A stretch of 64,000 nucleotides of DNA from Symbiodinium natans (GCA_905221605.1 CAJNDS010002207.1:262501-326500), one strand, 5' to 3'; shown: positions 50,175 to 61,108, numbered from the stretch's first letter. Notes: generated by a model from the sequence alone, not told the origin. Program-made: numbers and translations.

Positions 50175-52384
50175 GTCTTGATGGCTGCGACTGGAGGCGG
50201 GGCTTGCTGTAATGTTTGGGGTTTGGCTGCTTGGGAGGCGTAGCCCGAAGGCTCTAAGGACTCTTATTGTAGGTTTTTTGGCCCAGAGGCTTTTTTCTAA
50301 GGTCTTTGGGGGTGGAACAAGGATGCCTGAGAGAGTTTATAGGGCTGAGTTGGCGTGGATATGTGTCATGGGTGGGATGTCTGGAAAATGCGTCTGCAAG
50401 AGTTGGCAAGTGTCGCACGGCGGCTGTAGTTGCAGAGCTCCATTTATTGGCATCGTATGCAGCGTCGACACGTGTCAATGTCAATCAGAGATTTTGCGCC
50501 TGCTGACCACCATCCTCGTACCTGTCGTTTTTTTGATTTGGACCAGATCATGCCTTATAAACATCCCGGAGTTCTGGCGCGTCGGACTCTCGGGATCGTC
50601 TTCGCATATCAAACGGGCTGACACTCACAGGGGTGTGTTCGCGATCGCTCATTGTGGGAGCCTCAGCTCCTATTCCCACCCGAGAACTGCCGGAGCCCGA
50701 ACACGGAACGTAGAAGCGCTCAAGCGCGACCGAACTTGGAGACTACACAATAGCAAGCCAAGCCGCGCAAGCTGTTACTGCCTTCGGGTCCGTGGGTCGG
50801 TTTGACCTTACATGGCATTGAATGCTAGAGGAGTCATCGGCTTTGCGCAGTCATCGCCAATCATAAAGAAATCTAGACAACGTCGCTTTGCTGCGGATGT
50901 GCAGCACCTTCTCAGAGGAAGGCTCAGATCCTGGGCTGGCAGCGGGGTGTGTGTTGTAGTTTTCACTTTCGGGTGGTTGTGAGGTTTAGGGACTGGGATG
51001 GCAATGGGCGGCCCCTCCTGACTGCAGGCTCTGTGAGTATGTTCGAGTGCCCGAACACAGTGAGAATTGGCTTTGCCGGGTTCGGCTGCGAGCCCGGCAC
51101 GATCTTAATGCTGCCTGGCACGATCCACACCCCCCATAGTCGAACGGCAATGTTGAGACATTGAGAGGAGTAAGATCTAGTCGGAGATGGGTTCGTACGT
51201 TCTTGTAGCAGTAGCAATCGCAGCCGTAGTATTGTGTCCGGTAGTCTAAATAAATTGGCAGGATGCTTGCGAGCTCACACGTCGTGTTTCCTAATCCACA
51301 TCAAGGCTTGCTGCAACCAAACCTATTTTGGTTTTGGCCTTCTGAAAATCTACTTGCTTGTAGGACCCGCTTGGAAGCCCCAGAAAGTTTGCCCATTTCC
51401 TGCGTGACACCTGAGGGCACAGGAAAGTGGCACCTAGCCGACGTAGCCTGTTCGCTGCAAGCCAAGAGTGTAAACTTTAAAGTTCAGATTCAAATCTTCC
51501 GCATTTCTCCAACATGGATGCGACAAACTGTTCTTCACACATTTGGATGTGGACATTTCCCAAGAAAGGAGCCCTAAGCCCGTATCCCAATCAGCAGTGG
51601 ATGGAGGGAGATGGAACGTTCGATGATTTGGAATCGTGGCAACACGTCAACTAGTGCCGAACTAAAGAGCCAGTCAAAGCAATGCACGCCACGCGCAAGA
51701 TTCTCAGGTTCGCCCTTGCGCACCTCTTCGTCATATGTGTTACGATACTTCTTGCCGGGAGCCTAACTCGAGCAGGGTCCTGGAGTGCCGTTGACTGAGC
51801 ACAGCCTACATCATCAGAACTTCCCTAGATCTTCGCTCATCCAGACCCAGGCGATTTTATTCGAGCTGCTGCTGCGGCGTCGCGTGGACGCATCTTGGTT
51901 CGCAGAGGCCTCCAACACTTGAAATGCACAGGGGAACTCCGTTTGTTTCTCTGTCGGAAGTGATCGACTTACCCCGCAAGAGCTCGTCTGTGCATGTCGC
52001 AGCTGCTACAACTGAGCATGTTTGCACGACATGATAAGTGTGGAATCTTGTTGGAAGCAATGGGGAAGCTTGGAACGTGCGTCGCGAGTATGGGTGGGGC
52101 GGGCTCAGGGTGTCGGAAAGTGTAGCGTAGGGGTCAGGGGAGGGTATGCATGCTTTTCTGCACTGCCTGTGGGACGCGTAGCATTCTCTGCACACGAAGC
52201 AAGCTGATTCTTCAATGCCGGTCAAGAAAAATCTCTGTGAACGTAGGGCGCGAGGATGCGTGGGCGTGGGTGTAGGCCGATGGAGTGGGTGTAGAGGGCA
52301 TGGGTGTAGCGGGGCCAGGGGTGTACTGCCGAGAAAAGTATGGTTGACATGCCCATGATGATTGCAACAGCCTCCGTCGCCCAG
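50175..52384 (+). other. One Cys-rich open frame, otherwise nothing firm
   Basis: A 197-codon + frame (50212-50805) includes GKCVCKSWQVSHGGCSCRAP followed by the hydrophobic LTTILVPVVFLIW. It resembles an EGF-like end plus a membrane helix, but codon bias is weak and a gene is not claimed. 50.8-52.3 kb shows no domain. Confidence 0.3.
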
Positions 52385-52450
52385 GTCTTTGTCGAGCTCG
52401 TTCTGAATGTGTCGACCCGCGATCGGACTGCGGAGATTACGACGCTGCCA
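52385..52450 (+). CDS. Candidate exon, unknown (VFVELVLNVSTRDRTAEI)
   Basis: Reads VFVELVLNVSTRDRTAEITT after CCCAG (52384), with mostly G/C-ending codons, to a GC donor at 52451. An earlier acceptor at 52370 would add SVAQ. Confidence 0.45.
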
Positions 52451-52991
52451 GCAATTTCAGAACCTCGGAGTGATCAAGCATGTCGCATCATGTCGCGTTT
52501 ACCCTGCTGGCATGGAGATGGCGCTTTTTGTTCCAGAAGGGTGCAGCTGCAGGAGGAGTAGCTGAGTAATTAGCCGAGGCTGAATCGCCAATGCTGGCTC
52601 AAGTTTGAGAGTTTGTGAGGGACACTAGGCTCCTCTCTGAACCCTATCCACACAACAGCATACAACATCCTATACCCTAAGCTGGAACCTCCACCGAGAC
52701 GCTGTGGTCCTAAGCAAGCACCTTTCAAAAAGATGAGAGATTGTGTCGCAGAAATTGTCCCACAGCCCCAACCCTGCCTGGACGACACGGGAAATCTTTT
52801 AACTGGGAGCAAACACCAACTAGTTCGTGTTTTCCTATGTAGTGTGTGTACTGAAAGCGGGACATGTCCGAGATTCGGGCTGACTCTTTTGTTCACAGCG
52901 ATAACTAGAGGTGAAGTGGGGGTCAGAGCTGGACCCCCTCGGCCCTCTTCAGAAAGACCGAGACCCCATGGCGTAGCATGGCGTAACGTAG

Positions 52992-53072
52992 CGGCACGAG
53001 CATGCGCTTTGGGGAGCTCTCGCCGCTGTCGCCGGACAGACGCGTGGCTTCAAGCCCTGGGGCAAAGAAGAG
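52992..53072 (+). CDS. Candidate exon, unknown (GTSMRFGELSPLSPDRR)
   Basis: After ACGTAG (52991) the frame reads GTSMRFGELSPLSPDRR then VASSPGAKKR; 16 of the first 18 codons end in G/C. GA donor at 53073. Ser-Pro sites suggest a regulatory segment (inference). Confidence 0.5.
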
Positions 53073-53944
53073 GATCCCTGAATTAAGTCATTGATTGCCT
53101 TTTGAGGTCCAAGGTGTGCAGGTCACCGTACTTTGGGGTCTTGGCGGAAGAAGGTCCTGCTAGTACCTTGTTGTATAGTGAGTGAACCGGAGCAGCAGCA
53201 CTTGCAGCAACCTTAAGAGGAAACATGTACCTCAATTCATCTTATATGCGTGTTCTTGTTGGACCCCACACAGGACTGACGTAGTCGACATATGTCCTGA
53301 GGAGTTGCATGGCAGTTGCAGACTGTGCTTGTCCTGCTTTGCTGAAGAGAGGTCTCGTATGTCCACATTGCTACTGGCCATGTCGCCGATAGGCCTCAGG
53401 CATGAGGTCTTAGAGGTCTTTGACACGAGCACCCTCATCTCGAGGCAGAGCTTCAATCAACGCATATTCGAGCACCAAGTGCCAAGTGACGGACGGAACT
53501 TGAAGCTCCAAACAAGATCTTCCAAGTGCGGACGTGTGAAATGCAGAGCTCCATCGCCGGCCCGACGCCATGCGTCCGAAACCCTAGAAGTCCTAGATCC
53601 TCTTGCGTTCAGTGCCCGAGAACTTGGCGAGCCCGATAAGCCATCCGAGATCCTCCTTTTCCCAAATCCTTGTTTGAGATCTGCTCGTGCACAAGGCGAC
53701 GAGGACGAGAGCGAGGACGGGGCAATGATGACAGCGCGATGACTCTGTTTTGAACGCTTTCAGGTGCTTGTGCGAGAGAAGTGCCCTGGATTGCTCACCC
53801 GGATGGCGCACGTTCTTTAGGAGCCTGCAGTTGAGGGATGCACAGTATTTCTCATGGTGGAGAAGCAACATCTCCATGAAGTGGGGAAAGGCTTCCCATG
53901 AAAAGCCCGAGATTCCACCTACAGTACCCAGCAAAACCTCCTTG

Positions 53945-54058
53945 GAGGATGAGACGCTGCTCCCCCGGGCGCTCACAAGGCGCGCGCTGCCAGCCAAGCG
54001 CACTATCTTCTGCCTGGCCTGCATCGGCGACGCGGGGCGGCACAAGCGAAGAAAATGA
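53945..54058 (+). CDS. Candidate exon with Cys/His and basic tail (FCLACIGDAGRHKRR)
   Basis: Frame reads EDETLLPRALTRRALPAKR, then TIFCLACIGDAGRHKRRK and TGA (54056-54058). 29 of 36 codons end in G/C. CxxC...H with a basic end resembles a small zinc-binding motif. The upstream frame stays open from about 53750 (FFRSLQLRDAQYFSWW), so the exon could be longer. The minus-strand ORF here is judged a shadow. Confidence 0.45.
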   Translation, partial: EDETLLPRALTRRALPAKRTIFCLACIGDAGRHKRRK

Positions 54059-54159
54059 ATCCTGGGGGGACCATTCTTTCATCTGATGGGAGATGCAAGA
54101 GCCTGACAACTTGCTAGCCTTGAGCATGTCCACTTGCCCGACCTGAATCTGACAGCGGC

Positions 54160-54334
54160 TTCCCCTTGTGCCATCTTTAGCACGGAGCTTGCTTGGGTTT
54201 TCCGGCAAGAGAGCTCCAAGGTCACCGCGCTGGCCGGTCTTGCGGCAGTTATCCTTCAGAGCCTGCACAGGCATCGGCAGGGGCAGCACTTGACATCGGA
54301 TCGAGCATTAGAACAGTCGGTGCTGTCGCCATAG
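54160..54334 (+). CDS. Candidate exon, unknown (VFRQESSKVTALAGLAAVIL)
   Basis: Reads FSTELAWVFRQESSKVTAL and GLAAVILQSLHRHRQGQHL with 24 of 33 codons G/C-ending in the central part, then a TAG at 54332-54334. Hydrophobic helix followed by His/Arg-rich sequence. The left boundary is approximate. Confidence 0.4.
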
Positions 54335-55519
54335 TTCAGCTTGCTTCTCCATTGCATGGGGCTTTAACATGCCCTATTCCTGAGTCGCGGAGGGCTCAGT
54401 CAGCACAGACACGCATTGCCATAATTTCAGCAGTTGCTCTGGGAACATGTCCACAGAGGCAAGAAGTGAATGCTGCTGCGGCAACTTGGAGACCTCCAGG
54501 GCGAGCCGTCGAGGCCACTGACGTAGAAGGGAGCAGGCGGCTGCCGCTTCAGCTTCATTTTCTTAGAAGTGTTCTCGGTGGTTTGGGCTCGGAGCCTGGG
54601 TGGAAAACCCCAATATAACGATTAATACACAGAGAGCACATAACAATAAAGGCGAATACCTGATATCGAAGTCGCAGAAGTCTGGCAAACCATGGGAACC
54701 CCTCAGAAACCTGTAGCCGGCAGCCTCACCTCAGCCTTGAAGCCCCTGAAAGCCCCAAACCAGCCTCTTCCCATCAATCGAAGTGATGCCGTACAGGGAG
54801 GCTTGGAGCGATCGTGATTGATTGAACCCTCTCTGACCCAACACTGATGAAGCAGGAACTCTACACCTTCGGCACGCCAGGTGCTTCGTGCCCTAGCTGT
54901 CTAGCTAGGGCGATCGGCTTTTGCTATAGGGCCAAATGCATGCATATTCAGAGATTCCGTGTTCGTTCGCATGTAATTAGGCGTTCTTGCCGAATCACAT
55001 TCGCCCCAGACGACCGATGTTCGTAGCCTAGCTTGCTCCGCAATGCTATGAGCGTAGCCATTAGTCACTGCATCCGCGCCTCTCAAGCACCCAACACTAC
55101 TTCCAAGCGACCTCCAAGATCCGCACGAGCCCAGGAAAAGCACTCTTCGTGACGTGTCCAGGGAAGATGGCTGCATCTCCGGCCTGAGGGTGTACATGAG
55201 GAGTGGGGATATGAGCACATCTCAGCACACATGGTTTCATTACGAAGCTTGAGCCGTGAGCATTGCATCATCAGGCCTGGGATTCGGCATGCTGGCTGCA
55301 GATCTTGCATGCCTACAAACGCACAGATACAGCAACACTTCCCCTGCCACTCATGTAGTAACATGACATGCGACTTTCAATGTGTGCGTTCTTGCAGATC
55401 GTGGTCACAGGCTCCATGCTGCACAAGTTGTCGGAAGTTTTGCAACGGGTGCCCAGCAAACAGCACAAGCACGCTTGTTGAGTCCAATGTGCTGCAGGAG
55501 TGAGCGACCCGGCTGGAAG
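54335..55519. other. Nothing recognised
   Basis: No domain or strongly biased frame. Open frames on both strands are short or unbiased. Confidence 0.4.
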
Positions 55520-55606
55520 GTGAACACGCCAGTGTTCGACCCGGTCTCCTGGATCACGGAGCAGTTCGGGTTCCGGCACCCGCAGAGTCACGGCGAGAAC
55601 CATTAG
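55520..55606 (+). CDS. Candidate exon, unknown (VFDPVSWITEQFGFRHPQ)
   Basis: After GGAAG (55519) the frame reads VNTPVFDPVSWITEQFGFRH then PQSHGENH and a TAG (55604-55606). About 25 of 28 codons end in G/C. Either a terminal exon or spliced earlier (GA at 55596 possible). Family not recognised. The 235-codon minus ORF covering it is judged a shadow. Confidence 0.55.
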   Translation: MNTPVFDPVSWITEQFGFRHPQSHGENH

Positions 55607-57563
55607 AGGATGGGGGCTTCTTAGGAGCATGACTTTTTTCCAGAATCTTCGAACCTGAAGCCCGAATGTGACTCCGGCAATCTCGGGGCTTGCACAGAAG
55701 GCCCATTTACATGTTTTGCTTCTTCGGACATAACGCGACAGCTGTGCATATGCCACACAGTGCACCAGATGCCATTCGCCGAAGTGCAGCAATCTCCGTC
55801 GGCTTGACCATGCACATCCGCTCAGTGAGCCCAATGGCCTTCGAGTGTTAAGGAAATATGGAATGGTCAGGACCTCAGGTACTGTCAGTGCTGTGGGCTT
55901 TCTGGATACTTGTAGGATGGCCTTCTTGGAGCTTTCCGAGCACAACCTCCTCCAGAGAGCTCCGGGCCCATGCCGGGCATCTTGGCATACTCCGGGTCCG
56001 AAGGCTGCACCCCTGAACAACCCGATGGCTTCTCAGCCTGGCTTCAACCCCCGCTGTTGATGTTCAAAAGGGATCAGGGCTTCATGCTTCAAGGGTGTGG
56101 GAGTCTGGCCTATTCTGGCCTCTTGATTGCAAAGCCAGGGCTTGGGGTTTAGGAAGGTGGGCAGCTGCCCTGAATTGAGGGGTATCTGGCTCTCTTAGTA
56201 GTTCACCTCATGCAGCCATGTGAGCGCTTTAAGAAGGGCCTGCTGAGGGTTGAGCTTAACAGCAATGTGCGGCTCTGAAGAAGTGAAGCCTGCAAAAGGC
56301 ATCAGCCTCGGACCCTCACGGGGATGACTTCTGGTGGATAGCCGGGTGCCTCGGTCCAGACGCTCTTGAGGGTGGTGAGGGGGGGGAGCTAATTCTAGTA
56401 GTTGATTAAGAGCAGATGGCTTCACTGATTGAATGCAGAGGCATAGAACTTCTCGAATATACTCACAACCCTCCATGTCAACAAGGTGCACAAGGCAACT
56501 CGTGTGACGAACATAGTTGGAGGTTACAAATATTAACAGTTTAAACTGGTGAACAAAACATCCTGTAATGCGTGCAAGCATTTATAAATTTACAAACCAG
56601 GACCATGTGTAATCTCAGTTCAATGATTATAACGAAACCCCAATTGCAACGAACTGGCTGTGGTGTGGCTTTCCTCTTTCCACTTTTTACACACTGGGGG
56701 TTAGCACGTGCAAGGGCCAAAAGAGCCGGAAATAACACACCCGTCGTGTCGGAAATCTCTAATTATCGCGAACCGGACTGGAGGGCACATGTCGCTCCCT
56801 AAAAGCAAAGGCCCCTGCTGAGATTTGAGCTCTCCACCACAGAACCGTTGCTCCTTCTGTGAGCTCACTATCTTGTTGTCCTTTGTGTTACATGGATTGC
56901 ATGAGCCATTTTGGCTGTGAACCGGGAGGCTCCAGAGGCTGTCAGTTTCCGTGGGCAGGTCAGTGGTTTCAAGTTTCAGGAGCTTTTGGGTAGACTCCTG
57001 AGCCGCAGCTCTGCACATGACAGTTTCTGTTTATCATCGCTCATTTCTCATAGCTCTCCTTCTGTTGGTGGAGATGGGGATGGGGCCTCCAAGGCACGTC
57101 GCCTACGAGGCTGCGCTGAAGCATCACTTGCAGGCAGAGGCGCCTGGGAAGGGTGCAGAAGAAGCCGAAGCGCACGCCTGAACATCCCCACAAACCTGAA
57201 TTGCCCGAACGGTCTCCAACATACAGCCACATCTCATCCACCAAACTCACTCCTCCCTGTACACGCCTCCCAACACCATAAGACCATCAATGCTCTGGAA
57301 TCCTAACCAATCTTAGATCCTTGGAGACTAAAGCAACGGAGCCATCGAACTGACAGGCCGAAAACATGGCACATCCGCTGCCAGACGCTTCGTCTTGAGT
57401 TGAGGGTTGGGCCGCTGGATGCGGGGGGTGGGGGGGGGGTGGGTGGGGGGGGGTGGAGTTTGGGGGGGGGGGGGGGTTGGGGTGGGAGGTATAGGCATGG
57501 AACAATCGGCTTTGCTGTAGCAGTTTGGTGGAGTGTTATTCCGAAGTGGGTCTTGCTGTCTAA
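55607..57563. other. No gene recognised; G-rich tract, possible spliced-leader relic
   Basis: Contains AGCCATTTTGGCT at 56904-56916 (see findings) and a G-rich strand-biased tract at about 57419-57482 that gives Pro-rich ORFs on the minus strand. Confidence 0.4.
57419..57482 (+). repeat. G-rich low-complexity tract
   Basis: Runs of G broken by T and A over about 64 bp; potential G-quadruplex sequence on the + strand. Confidence 0.85.
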
Positions 57564-57796
57564 CGCGGAAGCAAGAAGCATGAAGCTGGTCAAATACTTT
57601 GGCACCTGCACCCCCAAAGCAAGCAAGTTCCTGAGGCCTCTTACGATAGCACCGGCGCCTTGACGAACCTGCAGAAGGCACTCCGCACGCGTGATTGCCA
57701 CACTGGCAAGCTGGCAAGCTGTTTGTGTCTTCTTCGAGCTGAGCTATTGCAGAACGAGCCTGAAAGCTTCCTTGCTGTAGCCTTTGGCAGCCAGGC

Positions 57797-57919
57797 ATAC
57801 CTAATGTGTCACTTCACCTTCGTCATCTACGTGACGGAGATGCCAACCCTGCACATGGACGCGCGAACCTGGGGATGGAACCTGGTGGGCTACGCCGAGT
57901 CGCTCCCTTACGCCAGCAA
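57797..57919 (+). CDS. Exon upstream of the lipase (FVIYVTEMPTLHMDARTWGW)
   Basis: Reads QAYLMCHFTFVIYVTEMP, TLHMDARTWGWNLVGYAE and SLPYASK, ending at AAG|GC (57920). The frame is open from 57564 and upstream codons (TNLQKALRTRD) may also be coding. G/C-ending codons dominate. Hydrophobic start. It may be the N-terminus of the lipase gene or a separate gene's end; not resolved. Start approximate. Confidence 0.5.
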
Positions 57920-58241
57920 GGCAATTCGGCACAAACTTCGCAATTCAGATCAGAGAGGATTTGCCTAACAAGGTTGCTCTTCTTGCAGCTTCAGGAAGGA
58001 GGTGCCTCTCATGATAGTTCTTGTGTTCTTCTTCTTGTCATCCTTGTGGTCGCAGTCGTCGTTGTTCTTGGTACTGGTGCTGGTGGCTGTGGGTTGGTGG
58101 TATGGTGGGGGTGTCGATTTTGTTGGTGGTGTTGGTGCTGCTGGTGCTGTCGGTGCTGCTGGAGCATTAGGTATGATGTCACGGGCGACCTCGTGCCAGC
58201 GCCTGTTTGTGAAGTGATCGATCCTTTCGATGCACCGCCAG
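57920..58241 (+). other. Spacer with GGT-rich low-complexity sequence
   Basis: GTTGGT/GCTGGT-type repeats (about 58050-58160). Hydrophobic Val/Leu or Gly/Ala ORFs are probably repeat artefacts. A short open frame (YDVTGDLVPAPVCEVIDP) at 58172-58225 could be an exon. Confidence 0.4.
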
Positions 58242-58395
58242 GGCAGCCTGGTTCAGTTCAATGACCATGCTTCGCTGTACCAGCATCCGAAGAGCCTGGA
58301 GTGCGCATTGGTTTTCGAGGGCAGATGCTCGGCTGATACCAGTAGCATGAGCCAGGATGATGACGCTGCGGAGCGCCGCGCTTGTGATCGTGCAA
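58242..58395 (+). CDS. Lipase exon A (SLECALVFEGR)
   Basis: Acceptor CCAG at 58241, donor GCAA|GTAAGT at 58396 (perfect). Reads GSLVQFNDHASLYQHP, KSLECALVFEGR, then an acidic DDDAAERRACDRA insertion before DLSDW that is longer than in typical class 3 lipases. Confidence 0.75.
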
Positions 58396-60283
58396 GTAAG
58401 TGCTTAAAGGCAACACTTGTTCATTCTTGCTGTTCCACAACAGGTGACCGAAAGGATCTCAGCGACTGGCTGCTTAACTTTATTTAGCCGAGTTCCACTG
58501 CAAGGCTACACACCGATCATCACCGATCCAATTTTGGAGTTTGGTCTTGTTTAGGGGCGATACCGGACCTCAGAAACGTTGATAAGCCGAGAATGTTTTG
58601 AAGTAAGGGCAGGTCTCACGCATGTCAGGCTCTGATCCACACATTCTTGTTGGATTTTGTCTGTGCAGGGTCTATGATGCTGACATCAAGACAACCCAAT
58701 TCTGCGGCTTCGAAGATGTTCACAGCGGATTTCGGGACAAGCTGATGGCCATGCTCAAAAGCTGCCAAGCTGCAATATCTAACATGGCGTGTCGCTAGCT
58801 TTGACCTGCAGGTGGCTCCTGCTAGAACAGCCTTGGATGATTCGGGACGTGATGTCAGGTAAGATGTACACGGTGCAGTATACGGGTGCAATTGCGGGAA
58901 GCTATTGTGTCTGCGCGGCCTTGGCAGGACGCATCAGGACTCCTTGCACAAAAAAGAATAGCCATGTGTGTTTGAGAGAACAACTATGTAATCTTGTTCT
59001 GCTGTGGGATTGCTTTAAGTTGTACGTACTACTTTCTTTCCAAAGGTGATCAGATCAGCAAGAATAAGGGGGACTGAAGCAAAATTCAGAACAAAAATCA
59101 CCAAAATAAATGAAGCGCGGCACTCACACAATCAGGTGGTAAGCCTGTGTACGATCTGCAACCATGCCTCAGTTGCCAGCTTGATCCAGCTTGCGCGGCT
59201 TCAATATAAGAAGCTGTCGAACAAACGAGTGCTAAGCACTTGCAGAAGCACGTTCACGAAACATAAGAAGCATCTCCTCCGAATCATGAGAATCCGGACA
59301 GTGTTTTGGGCGCATGCTCCATGAACGAAATCTTGCAATATCACACGCGGCCCAGCAACATCCATGCGAGCAAAACGTTCTATGTGCTCACATGTATTTT
59401 ACTGCAGGCACGACTGATAATCATGCATTGTCACATGCCCTCATTTCGTGAACTACCCTGAGCCGTAGCAAGCATAGGGCAGTGTAGGCGCGACAGTCCC
59501 GAAAGGGGAGAGCTGAGGCGATGAGTACGACCAGGCAGGCCCAAACCCGAATCCTTGCGTGACGGCAAGTTTGTACATGAGTCCTCGTCTCGGCTTCTCG
59601 GTGCCGTGGCAGCTGTCGTGCCGAGATGTTTGACTGGATGTCTTTAGGCAAATTCCCATGGAGCCTGCGGCAGCCTGCGCAGATCTTTATTTGCACGAAG
59701 ATCACGACCTCAGTGAAAAGTGCTACTGTACCGGCCTGCCAGGTAGTTTTAGCATGTATCCATGGTGAGCCTGTGCAGGCTATTCGTGCGAAGCTGCCGC
59801 TGTGCGCTCGCGTCGCCATCTCAGTGTTCCCGCAAAGTGGAACTGCTTCAATGGCCATGGTGAGCCTTTTCAATAAACTCTCAGCTTAGTACTGCCTACA
59901 GTGGACTTTCGCCATGCGTGGATGTAGACCCGAGTCCAAAACCACATTCTGATGTCCTCGTTCTGCAGACGCTGACTTTTCCGCATCACCAGGTGGCCGT
60001 CACTGGGCACTCCATGGGGGGTGCGCAGGCCGGTACAATCCGTATGTTCCCAACACATCGGCATCTCAACAGGAAGATGGTTTGATTGGAAGAGAAGTTT
60101 TGTCCCGCCCAGAGACTGGCAAGCATGATGGCATGCAGTTGCTAAGCAGGGTATTTCAGTGAACATCCCAACAATGGCCCGCCTTTAGGAACTTCAAAAA
60201 ACTCACGCCTCCTTTCAGTGCAGTGTGAATCCCTGTTGAACCTGAAGCAGAAGAGGCTGAGCTGTTCACGGCGTGCGCGAACC
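58242..60283 (+). CDS. Class 3 lipase (alpha/beta hydrolase), multi-exon
   Basis: Gene-level entry. Exons: 58242-58395, 58444-58471, 58669-58786, 58812-58853, 59993-60028, 60256-60283. Spliced order: ECALVFEGR (first strand with F-E-G), DLSDWL, TTQFCGFEDVHSGFRDKLM (the conserved VHxGF motif), VAPARTALDDSGRD, VAVTGHSMGGAQ (nucleophile elbow G-H-S-M-G-G) and AELFTACANR. This is the order in lipase class 3 / Fungal_lipase-type proteins, which hydrolyse acylglycerols or phospholipids with a Ser-His-Asp triad. The Ser is in the GHSMGG exon; catalytic Asp and His should lie further downstream and were not found. Phases agree at every join. Donors: GT (58396, 58854), GC (58472, 58787, 60029). A signal peptide or first exon is not identified. 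Compared with the family, the C-terminal third is missing from my reading. Confidence 0.82.
58444..58471 (+). CDS. Lipase micro-exon B (DRKDLSDWL)
   Basis: 28-nt exon, acceptor AACAG at 58443, GC donor at 58472. DLSDWL matches the S-x-D-W-x-x-N segment after the F-x-G-T strand in this family. Read-through would hit a TAG soon after. Confidence 0.65.
58669..58786 (+). CDS. Lipase exon C (FCGFEDVHSGFRDKLMAML)
   Basis: Acceptor TGTGCAG at 58668. Reads VYDADIKTTQFCGFEDVHSG and FRDKLMAMLKSCQAA. VHxGF is diagnostic for class 3 lipases. GC donor after ATG at 58787 (or after CAA at 58769). Confidence 0.85.
58812..58853 (+). CDS. Lipase exon D (VAPARTALDDSGRD)
   Basis: 42-nt exon between CTGCAG (58811) and a GT donor at 58854. 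VAPARTALDDSGRD precedes the nucleophile strand. A more consensus-like CAG|GTAAG donor at 58858 breaks the frame to the next exon, so the earlier GT is chosen. Confidence 0.72.
58854..59992 (+). other. 1.1-kb lipase intron
   Basis: GT-AG intron between exons D and E. A + frame at about 59685-59866 is open (LHEDHDLSEKCYCTG in one frame, another frame also open), but the flanking exons join directly in phase, so it is not needed. Confidence 0.5.
59993..60028 (+). CDS. Lipase exon E with nucleophile elbow (VAVTGHSMGGAQ)
   Basis: 36-nt exon, acceptor CACCAG at 59992, donor CAG|GC at 60029. VAVTGHSMGGAQ contains the G-x-S-x-G catalytic serine motif. Preceded by a 1.1-kb intron. Confidence 0.9.
60256..60283 (+). 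CDS. Lipase exon F (AELFTACANR)
   Basis: Acceptor AAGAG at 60255, phase 0. AELFTACAN directly follows GHSMGGAQ in the family. End uncertain (GA donor after 60283 or 60287). Confidence 0.75.
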
Positions 60284-60552
60284 GACAGACCCCAAAGCCG
60301 TGGCAGACGGCGGGAAGCTTGGAATGTGGTTTCGCTGCTTTTGGCAATACATGAAAGCCATGCATGGGACCCCATATACCTCAATACTGGTGCGAGCAAT
60401 CTATTGGCAGTCCATTTTCAGCTTTCAGCCACCGAAGCCAACGTGCCCACTCGTTCAGTTTTGCTCACTTGGGCTTGGGCTTTTAAGTCGCCCAAACAAC
60501 TGCCATCCCAAGCCATCTCACAAATCCTAAGTCCGCCCCATCCATCCCACGC

Positions 60553-60651
60553 AAAGAGGAGGCGCTCTCCGACCACGAGTTAGTGTTCTTTCAGCTGACG
60601 GGGCCACAACTGTTGAAGCCCTTCCTGACGGAACAGGCTGTGTCAATTGCA
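60553..60651 (+). CDS. Candidate exon after the lipase core (ALSDHELVFFQLTGPQLL)
   Basis: AGAG|GAG acceptor at 60552 and GCAG|GA donor at 60652 enclose EALSDHELVFFQLTGPQLL and KPFLTEQAVSIA. Could belong to the lipase C-terminus; catalytic Asp/His not assignable. A second frame is also open. Confidence 0.35.
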
Positions 60652-61108
60652 GGATGTAGTGTGTCAAGGGAGCTCCGGATATTAGGACGATAAGGGGTGG
60701 GATTTGCTGGTGTTGTTGTGTTTTTTGGGATGGTCAAGTTTGTGGCTTGCGGTCCTTCGGTCCAGGGTGAAAATCGGAAGGCTTTCATGAGAGTCACTGA
60801 GTGACTGAGGGGGTGCACACGATGCTGAGATGGGAGTTGCAGCTGTTTTCGCAAACCTCCATACTTAGAATCTTTGAGCTGCATGGCTTTGGGCCTCTTA
60901 CCAGAGCTTTAGAAGGTTTAGGGTGCAAAAGGGCTTCTTTGGACCTTGGGAAACTCGTGCAAAGGGACCATAGGCAAGCTGCTCTCAGTGACTCTCTCAG
61001 TTGCTCTTAGTGGCTTTGGAAGCTTTACAGTAGAAGTCTTATTTAGCTCCGCCATGTGCTGCACCCCGGTTGCCCTCCTGTGGCATCCTGTGCGGCCATT
61101 TTCTGCAG

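Noticed and set aside
53593-54045. 150-codon minus ORF with FMEMLLLHHEKYCASL
   Set aside because: Protein-like in part, but the + frame over the same DNA has much stronger G/C third positions.
55313-56020. 235-codon minus-strand ORF, the longest single frame in the window
   Set aside because: It lies opposite the + exon at 55520 whose codons are strongly G/C-ending, which also keeps the antisense frame open; no domain seen.
59626-59889. 87-codon + frame (LPLCARVAISVFPQSG) and an overlapping Cys-rich frame
   Set aside because: It lies in the intron between lipase exons D and E, which join directly in phase; a second frame over the same bases is equally open.
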